Positions 17,528-26,399 of a DNA stretch of 64,000 nt are shown here, in pieces. Position 1 is the first letter of the stretch. Each line of letters begins with the position of its first letter. Source of the stretch: Falsihalocynthiibacter sp042445055. GTDB lineage: Bacteria; Pseudomonadota; Alphaproteobacteria; Rhodobacterales; Rhodobacteraceae. The notes below the pieces were generated by a model. That model made no database searches, was not told the origin of the DNA, and saw only the letters and a list, made by a program, of their open reading frames with translations. The translations under genes and the position numbers were made by a program. The stretch spans positions 620,001 through 684,000 of the forward strand of contig NZ_CP170339.1 of NCBI RefSeq assembly GCF_042445055.1. Direction: 5' to 3'.

Positions 17528-19641
17528 TCTTGGCTCCTGATTTTGGATTTCGTATCGTCGAGCCGCCGACCTTGAACGACGGAAATAGTATCGGGGAAGC
17601 TACACGGCAGGTTAATGCCTGACGTCATAAGCGCCGCCCCGCTAAGTGTGAGTTTCCGAGATTTGAGTGCATTCGCCCCCCGCGACGGTGGCGAGGCAGA
17701 TGTCGAGTCTGCGTAATTGATGAGCTCGATTTCGTAGAACGCATCCCGTTGTAAACCGGTGAGGCGAACGGGGCGGGGCAGGACCTGCTTGAAGTTCGCG
17801 GTCTTCGCGACAAAGCATGCAAACTCGCTGCCATCCTGTGCAATCTGAATTTCGGCGGTGATTTCCGGATCGGGCGCGTCGAGCCGATGAATGTCACCCT
17901 CAAACATCCAATCGCGATTTGCCTTCCACCATGACGTCACATTGGTTAGCACGCGGGCCTCATCCTCGGTCAATTCGCGCGGATCCATTTCGAACCCCAT
18001 GTGGCGCTGTGCGGCGGTCCATGCGCGCAGACTAATATCGAGGTTCCGACCCGAAGTGTGGCAATGGCGCGGTCCAACGTGGCTTCCGGTAACTGCGGCG
18101 GGCAGGAACAGTGCGGCCTCGTGTTGAATGCGCAGGCGCTCTAATGCGTCGTTACTGTCGGAAAGCCAGACGCGCTGTGTGTGTTCCAGAATGCCGTAAT
18201 CCATGCGGCCACCACCCGAGGAACAGCTTTCAATTTCCACCGACGGGAACGAAGCCCGAAGGCGATCCATTAGCGCGTATATACCACGGGTTTGGGCCAC
18301 ATCATTGGCGGGAAGGACTCGGTTGTGGTCCCACTTAATGTACTCAATCGCATTTTCCGAGAGCACTTGCGAAATGCGTTCGTAGAGATACTCCTGTACC
18401 TCCTCGCGCGCTATATCCAGCACCATCTGCTGACGTCCGAGCGTCTGGTCCGCGCGGCCAAGAATCCAGTCGGGGTGCGCACGGTATAGATCGCTGTTGG
18501 GGTTGATCATCTCTGGCTCAAACCAGAGGCCAAAGCTCATCCCGAGGCTATGAACATGGTCGATCAGCGGTGTCAGGCCATCAGGCCATTTGCGACGATC
18601 CAGCACCCAGTCGCCAAGCGAAGAAGTGTCGTCATCACGCTTGCCGAACCAGCCGTCATCCAGCACAAAACGCTCGGCACCTAATGCGGCGGCACGGTCT
18701 GCGATTTCCGAGAGCGTTTCCAAGTTGTGATCAAAGTAGATAGCTTCCCAACAGTTGTAATGAACTGGGCGTTTGCGACGCGGCCATGTGATGATCCGGT
18801 CGCGGACGTGCCGTTGGAATGCAACCGCGCAACCGTTCAGGCCATGATCGGAATAGGCCAGATATAAAGGCGCACTTGCGAAGGTTGTGCCCGCCTCTGT
18901 GTAAGAGCCACTCGCGTGCGAAAATTGTACCTGACGTCGCCCATCGGGAAGTTCTTCGGCGACCAAGCGGTGTCCGCCCGCCCAGCCGTAATGCAAGGCG
19001 TGCGCTTCGCCGCTTGTGTTTTTCGTACCTGTTGCAGGGAGGTATAGGCCGGGGAAGTGTTCGTGACCACTTCGCCCTGTGAGGTTGTCGCGCATGCGCG
19101 CTCCAGCCTGCCACGGTGTGCGCACGGATTGCATCTCGCCGATCCATTTGCCCGCAAAATCAATCATCTCTTCTGATTGCTGCTGCGCGGGAAGTACGGG
19201 CGCGCAGAAATGCTCAACGACAATCGGCTCGTCCGAATTAAGCGAAGCGCTTGCCGTGATAATGCCCGTGGCGTCGTCGGCGGCAAATTGTGCGGAGTAA
19301 GTTAGCCCATGCCCAGCATCGCGCGCCGAGATTTGGAGAATAGCACCGCTAGAAGAGACTTTGACCTCAGAAAATACAGGCAGAATACGTTTGCCACGCG
19401 CCGTTCTAATCGAAATGCCCGCCTGTCCGGGAAAGCTATCTCCCGCGACGGGACAGATCGTAATGGGCGGAACCTCGTCGAGCATTCCACCCGTCACGTC
19501 AAGTTGGGCGGAAGCGCAGAATGTGTTTAAATCTTCGTCTTGGGGCAGGGGGGCGCCCCAGTAAATCACACTAGGGAGATCGTCGTTTGATCCCAGAACC
19601 AATGTCTGGGTCGCTGAATCCAGTCGCCAAACTGAGGTCAT
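17524..19641 (-). CDS. Alpha-galactosidase, glycoside hydrolase family 36
   Basis: 705 residues, full GH36 length. An N-terminal beta-sandwich (about 1-285) precedes the catalytic barrel. Key motifs are FVLDDGWFG (326-333), the nucleophile Asp438 in YIKWDHN, ESCSSGGGRMD (471-481), and the acid/base Asp495 in VWLSDSNDA. It removes alpha-1,6-galactose from melibiose or raffinose-type sugars, or alpha-galactosyl glycerol. There is no signal peptide, so it is cytoplasmic and acts after import. It overlaps the permease gene upstream by four bases. Confidence 0.93.
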   Translation of the reverse strand: MTSVWRLDSATQTLVLGSNDDLPSVIYWGAPLPQDEDLNTFCASAQLDVTGGMLDEVPPITICPVAGDSFPGQAGISIRTARGKRILPVFSEVKVSSSGAILQISARDAGHGLTYSAQFAADDATGIITASASLNSDEPIVVEHFCAPVLPAQQQSEEMIDFAGKWIGEMQSVRTPWQAGARMRDNLTGRSGHEHFPGLYLPATGTKNTSGEAHALHYGWAGGHRLVAEELPDGRRQVQFSHASGSYTEAGTTFASAPLYLAYSDHGLNGCAVAFQRHVRDRIITWPRRKRPVHYNCWEAIYFDHNLETLSEIADRAAALGAERFVLDDGWFGKRDDDTSSLGDWVLDRRKWPDGLTPLIDHVHSLGMSFGLWFEPEMINPNSDLYRAHPDWILGRADQTLGRQQMVLDIAREEVQEYLYERISQVLSENAIEYIKWDHNRVLPANDVAQTRGIYALMDRLRASFPSVEIESCSSGGGRMDYGILEHTQRVWLSDSNDALERLRIQHEAALFLPAAVTGSHVGPRHCHTSGRNLDISLRAWTAAQRHMGFEMDPRELTEDEARVLTNVTSWWKANRDWMFEGDIHRLDAPDPEITAEIQIAQDGSEFACFVAKTANFKQVLPRPVRLTGLQRDAFYEIELINYADSTSASPPSRGANALKSRKLTLSGAALMTSGINLPCSFPDTISVVQGRRLDDTKSKIRSQE

Positions 19642-20486
19642 TTAACTGCTCCAAGAGTAAGCCCCGCGATGAAGTGCTTTTGCATGAGGAAGAACATCGC
19701 AACAGGTGGCAATGCCGCGATAATCGATCCCGCCGAGAGCATATTGTAGGCGGTGCCGTATTGCGCGTTAAAGCTTGTAATACCTGCGGTGACGGGTTGT
19801 GCCTCTGGCCCTTGGGTCAGAACAACTGCCCAAAAGAAATCGTTCCAGATAAACGTGAAGATCAACACAGAAAGCGCAGCAATCGCGGGCTTCATCAGCG
19901 GTAACACCACGAACCAGAAGATACGCCACTCTGCGACGCCTTCGACGCGCGCGGCCTCAATCAGTTCATGAGGCAGTGCTTTGATAAAGTTACGCATGAA
20001 CAGCGTACAGAAACCCGTTTGAAAGGCGATGTGAAACAGCACAAGGCCGGTTTTGGTGTCGTACAGACCCATACCAATTGTCAGGTCACGCACGGGGACC
20101 ATCAGGATTTGAAAGGGTACAAAGTTCCCCGCAACAAATAGGAAGAAAATCCATAGGTTGCCGTTGAACTTGTAAACCCCGAGCGCAAATCCCGTCATGC
20201 AAGAGAGCGCAACCGCGCCGATCACCGTTGGAACAGTGATAAAGAACGAATTGAGGATATAGCGCGGCATCGGGCTATCGGTGAAGACGCGGCTATAGTT
20301 CGCGATGAAATCAAAGCTGCTGGGCATACCCCAGTAGTTACCGCTGGCGAAATCACCCTGTGGTTTGATCGAGAAAATCGCCACCGCAATCAGCGGAAGA
20401 AGCCACATGATCAGCGCAATTGGAAGCATCGTTTGATAGGTAAGCTGCCAGCTGCGCGAAGTTTTTTCGATAGGTGTGGGGAACAT
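19638..20486 (-). CDS. Sugar ABC transporter permease, MalG type
   Basis: 282 residues with about six membrane helices. The EAA loop reads ELIEAARVEGVAEWRIFWFVVLP-like, with the conserved EAA---G---I-LP pattern that docks to the ATPase. Together with the upstream MalF-type gene it forms the importer channel of the galactoside operon. Only one base separates it from the upstream permease. The substrate is inferred as an alpha- or beta-galactoside from the linked hydrolases. Confidence 0.92.
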   Translation of the reverse strand: MFPTPIEKTSRSWQLTYQTMLPIALIMWLLPLIAVAIFSIKPQGDFASGNYWGMPSSFDFIANYSRVFTDSPMPRYILNSFFITVPTVIGAVALSCMTGFALGVYKFNGNLWIFFLFVAGNFVPFQILMVPVRDLTIGMGLYDTKTGLVLFHIAFQTGFCTLFMRNFIKALPHELIEAARVEGVAEWRIFWFVVLPLMKPAIAALSVLIFTFIWNDFFWAVVLTQGPEAQPVTAGITSFNAQYGTAYNMLSAGSIIAALPPVAMFFLMQKHFIAGLTLGAVK

Positions 20487-20487
20487 C

Positions 20488-21417
20488 TTAGCGCCCTTTC
20501 TCTTCGCGGTACATCTTTACAAGAAAACCGGTAATAAAGATCATCATGATGAGGAACAGGATCACAGCAATCGCCGCGCCGTATCCCATTCGGAAGCCGT
20601 ATTCAGAGAGCGCTTTCTCGAACATATAGAACGACAGAACGCGGCTTGATCCCCACGGCCCGCCTTGGGTCATGATCGAGATGAGGTCAAAGCTGCGGAG
20701 CGCGCCGATGATTGTCACAACAAAGGCAATGAAAGTCGCTGGACGGAGTTGTGGAAGCACCACATACCAGAGCATCCGATGCCCCTTCGCACCATCAAGT
20801 CGTGCGGCTTCGATTTGTTCGGGGTCAACTGCGTTTAGGCCAGTAAGGTATAGGATCATACAATATGCCGTCTGTGGCCACAGGCCTGCGGCGATGATCC
20901 CGTATGTCACGAAACGCTCATCCCCAAGCACCGCGATCGGCCCAAGGCCAAACACGCCAAGTATCTGGTTCATCAAGCCGAAGCTTGGGTCATAGAACCA
21001 GCTAAACACAAGGCCCACAACGACCTGAGAGATCACGAACGGAAAGAAGAACAGCGATTTATAGAGGCGGATGCCCCGTACGGTCTGGTTCAGGAAAAGC
21101 GCGATGAACAACCCTGCGGGGATCGCGAGCAGATAGAGAACCAGCCAAATGATATTGTTCTTGAGCGAGGTATAGAAGGCCTCGTCATCCATAAGCTCGA
21201 CATAGTTTCCCATGCCGATGAATTCTTTTTGTCCAAGTCCGTCCCAGTCGAGAAACGAAATCTGGAACGATTGGAAGATCGGAATGATCACATAAACCAG
21301 AAAAAAGAGAATGCCTGGCGCAAGAAACAGCCAAGGCGCGAGCGCTTGTTTATTTGCGCGCCACCAAGGTTTCTTGGGGTGCATTGCGGCGACATCTGCA
21401 ATCGTTGAATCGGTCAT
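20488..21417 (-). CDS. Sugar ABC transporter permease, MalF type
   Basis: 309 residues from the ATG at 21417; the frame is open further upstream to 21480 but that part covers a transcript stem-loop. Six or so hydrophobic helices start with LAPWLFLAPGILFFLVYVII. The EAA motif EQIEAARLDGAKGHRMLWYVVLP is clear. It is the second gene of the galactoside import operon, following the binding-protein gene after a 74-base gap. Confidence 0.9.
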   Translation of the reverse strand: MTDSTIADVAAMHPKKPWWRANKQALAPWLFLAPGILFFLVYVIIPIFQSFQISFLDWDGLGQKEFIGMGNYVELMDDEAFYTSLKNNIIWLVLYLLAIPAGLFIALFLNQTVRGIRLYKSLFFFPFVISQVVVGLVFSWFYDPSFGLMNQILGVFGLGPIAVLGDERFVTYGIIAAGLWPQTAYCMILYLTGLNAVDPEQIEAARLDGAKGHRMLWYVVLPQLRPATFIAFVVTIIGALRSFDLISIMTQGGPWGSSRVLSFYMFEKALSEYGFRMGYGAAIAVILFLIMMIFITGFLVKMYREEKGR

Positions 21418-21453
21418 AGCATGTGTCCGTATCCGAGAATTAATATGGGAATA

Positions 21454-21478
21454 GGGGCGGGCAAAATCTGCCCGCCCC
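21454..21478 (-). promoter_or_regulatory. Intercistronic stem-loop after the galactoside binding-protein gene
   Basis: Perfect 10-bp arms GGGGCGGGCA (21454-21463) and TGCCCGCCCC (21469-21478) with a five-base loop lie between the binding-protein stop and the permease start. There is no long U-run, so mRNA stabilisation or partial attenuation is more likely than full termination. Confidence 0.7.
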
Positions 21479-21491
21479 ATTTCAGTTCAGC

Positions 21492-22739
21492 TTATTTGTA
21501 AACTTGGCCGCGTGTCTTCTCGAGACGTGCGAGGATTTGGTCGAGGTTGTCAGGCTTCACCATGAATTCCTGGAACCCTTCCATGCCTGCTTTGGCCATT
21601 TCCGCAGGTGCGTCACGGTCAAAGAACTGTGCAAGGCCAGCCGCATTGGATAGAACTTCAAAGCCCTCTTGAAGGAATTTGTCGTCGTCAACGGCACTGT
21701 TCTTGTTCACAGGCAACTGACCAAGCTTGGAGCCTTGGTTGATGTCTGTTTGCACATCTGCCGATGCCACATACTTGAGGAACGCGCGTGCGTTCTCTTT
21801 GTTTTTGGCTTGGGAAGGGATGTGGAACGTATCAGTTGGCGCATCTTCGGCCATTGGGATGCCTTCGGTGATCAGTGGGAACTGGTAGTAGTCCAACTGG
21901 TCATCGGTAAGGCCAGCTTCGCGAAGCTGTGCAACAGCGAAGTTACCCATCAAATAGGAAGCCGCGTCGCCTTGAACCATGAATGGAAGGGCTTCTTGCC
22001 AGCTATAGGATGTGTGATTGTCCACGAATGCGCCCATGTCGATCAGGGTGCGCCAGTTTGCAAAGATCTCTTTTACGCGGTCGTCTTCCCAACTGATTTT
22101 ACCAGCGGTCAGATCCATGTGGAATTCGTAACCGTGTGTGCGAAGCGAGAGATAGTCAAACCAACCGCCAGCAGTCCAGAGGTACTTAGTGCCGATTGTG
22201 TAGCACTTTACGCCATTGTCGAGCAGCGTCTGACAGTTCGCGATTTCCTCCGCCCATGTTTTCGGCTCGGAGAGGCCGTATTGCTCGAAGATGTCCTTAC
22301 GATAGTAAACACCCCATTGGTAATACGTATATGGAACGCCGTATTGCTTGCCGTCCATTGTCATCGACGGTTTTGTCGAAGCAAGATCAGCCGAGAATTG
22401 CTCGTCCCAGATGTCGGAAACATCCTCGAAGAGGCCTGCTTCTACGTATGGACCCATGCGGTTGCCAGCGTACCAAGTTGCAACGTCCGGCGCATCGGCG
22501 GTCAGGAAGTTGCGAATTTGTGTTTTATAAGCTTCGCGGTCGATGATGTTGGTTTCGATGTTCAGGTCAGGGTTTGCTTCGCCGAACTCTTTGATCAACT
22601 CTTCCATCGTCGCGCGTGGCGCAGGGTTGGATGTGTCTAGGTAGATTTTCAGATCACCTGTCAGCTCTGCGGATGCAGTACCCGCAAATGCCACAGAAGT
22701 AAGAAGCGCCGCTGCGCTTGCTTTAATAATAGAACTCAT
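21492..22739 (-). CDS. Extracellular sugar-binding protein of the galactoside ABC importer
   Basis: 415 residues from the ATG at 22739, which follows a strong GGGAGG site. A signal peptide is evident (SAAALLTSVAFAGTASA). The mature part reads LKIYLDTSNPAPRATMEELIKEFGEANPDLNIE, a family 1 (MalE-like) solute-binding protein with a predicted two-lobed fold. It opens the operon that carries alpha- and beta-galactosidase, so a galactoside ligand is likely. An IclR-type inverted repeat sits upstream of its start. Confidence 0.92.
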   Translation of the reverse strand: MSSIIKASAAALLTSVAFAGTASAELTGDLKIYLDTSNPAPRATMEELIKEFGEANPDLNIETNIIDREAYKTQIRNFLTADAPDVATWYAGNRMGPYVEAGLFEDVSDIWDEQFSADLASTKPSMTMDGKQYGVPYTYYQWGVYYRKDIFEQYGLSEPKTWAEEIANCQTLLDNGVKCYTIGTKYLWTAGGWFDYLSLRTHGYEFHMDLTAGKISWEDDRVKEIFANWRTLIDMGAFVDNHTSYSWQEALPFMVQGDAASYLMGNFAVAQLREAGLTDDQLDYYQFPLITEGIPMAEDAPTDTFHIPSQAKNKENARAFLKYVASADVQTDINQGSKLGQLPVNKNSAVDDDKFLQEGFEVLSNAAGLAQFFDRDAPAEMAKAGMEGFQEFMVKPDNLDQILARLEKTRGQVYK

Positions 22740-22775
22740 GTTGTCCTCCCAAGGTTCCAGTTTTGTCAGTTCCAT

Positions 22776-22798
22776 TATGTGAGACATAATTTCACATA
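22776..22798. promoter_or_regulatory. Inverted-repeat operator between the galactoside operon and iclR
   Basis: TATGTGA (22776-22782) and TCACATA (22792-22798) are perfect 7-bp arms with a 9-base spacer, centred in the divergent intergenic region. It is a natural site for the adjacent IclR regulator. The 9-base spacer makes it unlike a CRP site, which has six. Confidence 0.55.
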
Positions 22799-22881
22799 TT
22801 GAAACCATAGGGGCGAATCGGGTAGGGTTGTCAATAGTTTCTTAGGATTGACTCCTGGGAAACCCAGGGAGGAAGAGCAGA

Positions 22882-23688
22882 ATGGCAGGACAAGGAAGCG
22901 GAGACGGAACCGTCGGCAAAGCGCTGGAAGTTCTTGATATGGTTGCGTCTTTCGAACGGCCAGTTCGATTTTCCGAGCTCTTGAGCGCAAGCCCGTACCC
23001 CAAGGCAACGCTCTACCGACTCATCCAAACCCTCACGAGTCAGCGGATGCTCAGTTTCGACACTGAGGCGCAAACATATGCGCTGGGCGTGCGGCTTTTG
23101 GGGCTGGCACACGCTGCATGGGCACAAAGTTCGCTCGCGCCGCTTGCGCGTCCGTATATCGAAACTCTATCGCGCGAAGTGGGCGAAACGGTGCATCTCG
23201 CACAACTTGATCATGCGCAGGTCCTCTATGTGGACAAGCGCAACGCGCGCGAGCCAATTCAGATGTATTCCATGGCCGGCAAAGTTGGCCCAGCGTATTG
23301 TACGGGCGTCGGCAAGGCGATGATGGCGTTCTTGCCCAAGGCAGACCTCGACGCTCTCTTACCGCAACAATCCTACCACCGTTTCACGCCCAAGACGCTC
23401 TGCGATGATGCATCGTTGCGTGCTGATCTCGCCAAAATTCGCGCGCGCGGATACGCTTTTGATGACGAAGAGCATGAACCCAGCATCATCTGCGTGGCGG
23501 TTCCCATTCTCTCGCACAACGGGCGGGTTTTGGGTGGCCTTTCGGTGACGAGTTCAACAGCTAGAAGCAGTCTGGCCGAGCTCGAACAACTCGTGCCGCG
23601 TATCCGTGAAACGGCTGAGAAAATTCAAAATGAAATGCGCACTTGGCATTTCCCGGACCAAAAAACTCAAACTCAGAAAACAGGATAA
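22882..23688 (+). CDS. IclR-family transcriptional regulator of the galactoside operon
   Basis: 268 residues. An N-terminal winged helix-turn-helix (about 8-70, KALEVLDMVASFERPVRFSELL then YPKATLYRLIQTL) precedes the IclR effector domain (about 85-255), which has GKAMMAFLP and the HEPSIICVAVPI strand. It is transcribed away from the import operon and directly before the ATPase gene. It most likely controls both. The effector is unknown; galactose, galactonate or a pathway keto-acid are possible. Confidence 0.9.
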   Translation: MAGQGSGDGTVGKALEVLDMVASFERPVRFSELLSASPYPKATLYRLIQTLTSQRMLSFDTEAQTYALGVRLLGLAHAAWAQSSLAPLARPYIETLSREVGETVHLAQLDHAQVLYVDKRNAREPIQMYSMAGKVGPAYCTGVGKAMMAFLPKADLDALLPQQSYHRFTPKTLCDDASLRADLAKIRARGYAFDDEEHEPSIICVAVPILSHNGRVLGGLSVTSSTARSSLAELEQLVPRIRETAEKIQNEMRTWHFPDQKTQTQKTG

Positions 23689-23693
23689 TCCAT

Positions 23694-24752
23694 ATGTCAG
23701 GCGTAGCTCTAAACAATGTTATTAAGCGATATGGCGAAGTGCAGGTTGTTCATGGCGTTGATCTGCAAATTGAGGACGGAGAGTTCTGTGTTTTTGTTGG
23801 CCCGTCGGGGTGCGGTAAATCCACTCTGCTGCGGATGGTCGCGGGGCTGGAAGAAACGACCGGCGGTGCAATAAGTATTGGCGAGCGGGATGTAACGCAT
23901 CTTGATCCAGCAGAGCGCGGCGTGGCGATGGTATTCCAGACTTACGCGCTTTATCCTCATATGTCCGTCGAAGAGAATATGGGTTTTGGTCTCAAGATGA
24001 ACGGCCATCCCAAAGCTGACATTAAGTCCAAAGTTGCCGAAGCTTCAAAAATTCTAAAACTGGACGAATACCTGAAACGCAAGCCCAAGGCGCTCTCTGG
24101 TGGTCAGCGTCAGCGCGTGGCGATTGGCCGGGCAATTGTTCGCGGCCCAGAGGTGTTCCTGTTTGACGAGCCACTCTCGAACCTCGACGCAGAACTGCGG
24201 GTTGAGATGCGCGTAGAAATTGCACGTCTTCACAAGGAAATCGGCGCGACAATGATCTATGTGACGCACGATCAGGTCGAGGCCATGACACTGGCGGATA
24301 AGATTGTTGTGCTACGTGCAGGACGTATTGAGCAAGTGGGCGCTCCGCTTGAGCTTTATCGCAATCCTGACAACAAATTCGTAGCGGGATTCATCGGTAG
24401 CCCCGCCATGAACTTCTGCGATGGCACGGTTTCGGACGGCGGTGTTGATGTGCCGGGGTTGGGGATGACCGTGCGTGCGGGCGTAGCGCTTCCTGCGGCT
24501 GGGACTGCGGTAACTGTTGGTATTCGTCCGAACCATATCTCTGTTGATCCGTCGGGCGATACGCACCGTGTCGATATTACCGAATCCCTTGGCGGCGTTT
24601 CGTATGTCTATCTCACGGCAAATGACGGAAGCCGTCTGGTTGTCGAATCCCATGAGGATGAGCCCGTAACCTCGGGGGCCAGAGTCGGGCTGAATATCGA
24701 AGATGAAACGGCGATGTTCTTTGACGCCAAATCTGAGCAACGCATCAGGTAA
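23694..24752 (+). CDS. UgpC/MalK-type sugar ABC transporter ATPase
   Basis: 352 residues: a nucleotide-binding domain (Walker A GPSGCGKST, signature LSGGQRQRVAIGRA, Walker B VFLFDEPLSNLD) and a C-terminal MalK-type regulatory beta domain (about 240-350). The ATG at 23694 lies five bases after the iclR stop, whose end supplies AGGA as ribosome site, so the two are probably coupled. It is the ATPase missing from the galactoside operon on the other strand. UgpC-type ATPases can also serve several importers. Confidence 0.92.
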   Translation: MSGVALNNVIKRYGEVQVVHGVDLQIEDGEFCVFVGPSGCGKSTLLRMVAGLEETTGGAISIGERDVTHLDPAERGVAMVFQTYALYPHMSVEENMGFGLKMNGHPKADIKSKVAEASKILKLDEYLKRKPKALSGGQRQRVAIGRAIVRGPEVFLFDEPLSNLDAELRVEMRVEIARLHKEIGATMIYVTHDQVEAMTLADKIVVLRAGRIEQVGAPLELYRNPDNKFVAGFIGSPAMNFCDGTVSDGGVDVPGLGMTVRAGVALPAAGTAVTVGIRPNHISVDPSGDTHRVDITESLGGVSYVYLTANDGSRLVVESHEDEPVTSGARVGLNIEDETAMFFDAKSEQRIR

Positions 24753-24776
24753 TTTTAATTTACATATTCCTACAAT

Positions 24777-24806
24777 GGGGTGCGCTGGAAACAGCGCACC
24801 CCTTTT
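24777..24806 (+). terminator. Rho-independent terminator after the sugar ATPase gene
   Basis: Perfect 11-bp arms GGGGTGCGCTG (24777-24787) and CAGCGCACCCC (24792-24802) with a GAAA tetraloop and a T4 run. Confidence 0.92.
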
Positions 24807-24884
24807 GCGTTTTTGGCTGTCTCGTTCGAAAATTTAATGCGGCGTGATTTGGGGGCGTTGACAATCGTCCGCGAATTGTAAATA

Positions 24885-24903
24885 TATTTTAGTGATTAAA
24901 ATA
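24885..24903. promoter_or_regulatory. AT-rich palindrome upstream of xylB, ROK-operator candidate
   Basis: TATTTTA (24885-24891) and TAAAATA (24897-24903) are perfect 7-bp arms around five bases, ending 41 bases before the xylB start. A TTGACA at 24858-24863 could be the -35 element. ROK regulators of the NagC/Mlc/XylR group bind AT-rich dyads of this kind, and a ROK gene lies 7 kb away in the same island. Confidence 0.5.
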
Positions 24904-24944
24904 AAGCGGCGACTCGGAGGGGAGCGGTGCTATGGAGGAATATC

Positions 24945-26399
24945 ATGTATCTTGGGTTTGATCTCGGGACGTCGGGATTGCGCACGCTCTTGGTGACCGA
25001 AACGGGGGAAATCCTTGGCTCGGCCGAGGCGCATTATGATGTGTCGCACCTTCATGCTGGCTGGAGCGAACAGGACCCCGCAGCGTGGATTGATGCCTGC
25101 GAGAAAACTGTTTCGGAACTTCGCGCCACTCATCCCGCTCAGATTGCGGCCCTGAAGGGCGTTGGTATTTCTGGCCATATGCACGGTGCGACTCTAATCG
25201 GCAAAGACGGTAATGTCTTGCGGCCTTGTATGCTTTGGAACGACACGCGCAGCGCAGAGCAGGCCGCACGCCTTGATGCGACTGAGGGGTTTAGAGACAT
25301 CTCGGGCAATATCGTATTCCCTGGCTTTACGGCGCCCAAGGTTGCGTGGGTCAAAGAAAACGAGCCAGAGGTTTTCGCCAAGATTCATAAGGTTCTGCTG
25401 CCCAAGGATTATCTACGGTACTGGCTAACGGGCGAGTATTTTGGCGATATGTCAGATGCAGCGGGGACCAGTTGGCTTGATGTTGGCGCGCGTGATTGGT
25501 CGCAAGAGTTGCTAGAGAAATCCGGTATGCGGCGCGATCAAATGCCCGACCTTGTTGAAGGTAGCGAGACCGCAGGAATGTTGCGTACCGCGCTTTGTTC
25601 GGAATGGGGCGTTGACGGGCCCGTTGTCGTTGTTGGTGGCGGTGGCGATAACGCTGTTGCGGCCTGTGGCGTCGGATGTTTCTCCGAGGGTGACGGCTTT
25701 GTTTCGCTCGGCACGTCTGGTGTGGTCCTTGCGGCCAAAGACAGCTTCGCGCCCAAGCCTGAAAGCGCGGTGCATACCTTCTGCCACGCTATTCCGGAAA
25801 CATGGTACCAGATGGGCGTCATCCTTGCGGCGACGGATTGTATGAACTGGCTTTCCAAGAACCTTGGGCCGAAACCGGCGGAGCTTTCTGCGCTGTTGGG
25901 GGATCGTATTTCCGGCCCTGGCGATATTCGCTTCTTGCCCTATCTTTCGGGCGAGCGGACTCCGCATAACGATAGTAATATTCGCGCCTCACTCGTTGGG
26001 CTGGATGTTGGTACTGGCCACGCAGAGCTAACGCAGGCTGTGATGGAGGGCGTGGGCTTTGCGCTTCGGGATAATCTTGAAGCGTTGAAATCCACGGGCA
26101 CCGATCTTCAGCGTCTTCTGGCGATTGGCGGTGGTTCGGCCTCTTCTTATTGGGTCGAGATGCTGGCAACGCTTCTTGATCTACAAATTGATCTGCCCGA
26201 GGCAGGCGATTTTGGCGCCGCACTTGGTGCCGCCCGCTTGGCGATTGTCGGCGTCACTGGCGCAGCACCCCAAGATGTTATGACCGGCCCAAAAGTGGCC
26301 AAAACAGTAAATCCGCGTACTGAACTCTCGCAGGCATATTCAGAAGCCTACGAAGAGTATCGCGCACTATATCCAGCAATAAAGGCGATCACAAAATGA
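24945..26399 (+). CDS. xylB: Xylulokinase
   Basis: 484 residues, FGGY kinase family. The N-terminal phosphate loop FDLGTSGLRTLL, GISGHMHGATLI, and the second ATP motif VSLGTSGVVLAAKDSF are present, with the C-terminal AIGGGSASSYWVEMLA. It phosphorylates D-xylulose for entry into the pentose phosphate pathway. The start ATG at 24945 has GGAGGA eight bases upstream; the frame's earlier start is rejected. It overlaps xylA by four bases (ATGA). The strict neighbourhood makes the xylulose assignment safe. Confidence 0.94.
   Translation: MYLGFDLGTSGLRTLLVTETGEILGSAEAHYDVSHLHAGWSEQDPAAWIDACEKTVSELRATHPAQIAALKGVGISGHMHGATLIGKDGNVLRPCMLWNDTRSAEQAARLDATEGFRDISGNIVFPGFTAPKVAWVKENEPEVFAKIHKVLLPKDYLRYWLTGEYFGDMSDAAGTSWLDVGARDWSQELLEKSGMRRDQMPDLVEGSETAGMLRTALCSEWGVDGPVVVVGGGGDNAVAACGVGCFSEGDGFVSLGTSGVVLAAKDSFAPKPESAVHTFCHAIPETWYQMGVILAATDCMNWLSKNLGPKPAELSALLGDRISGPGDIRFLPYLSGERTPHNDSNIRASLVGLDVGTGHAELTQAVMEGVGFALRDNLEALKSTGTDLQRLLAIGGGSASSYWVEMLATLLDLQIDLPEAGDFGAALGAARLAIVGVTGAAPQDVMTGPKVAKTVNPRTELSQAYSEAYEEYRALYPAIKAITK

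Noticed and set aside
21669..22640. A 323-codon open frame antisense to the galactoside binding-protein gene
   Set aside because: The minus-strand protein has a clear signal peptide, family motifs and ribosome site; the plus-strand frame is a cysteine-rich composition shadow.
22778..22796. TGTGA...TCACA as a CRP site
   Set aside because: The spacer is nine bases, not six; an IclR dyad fits better.
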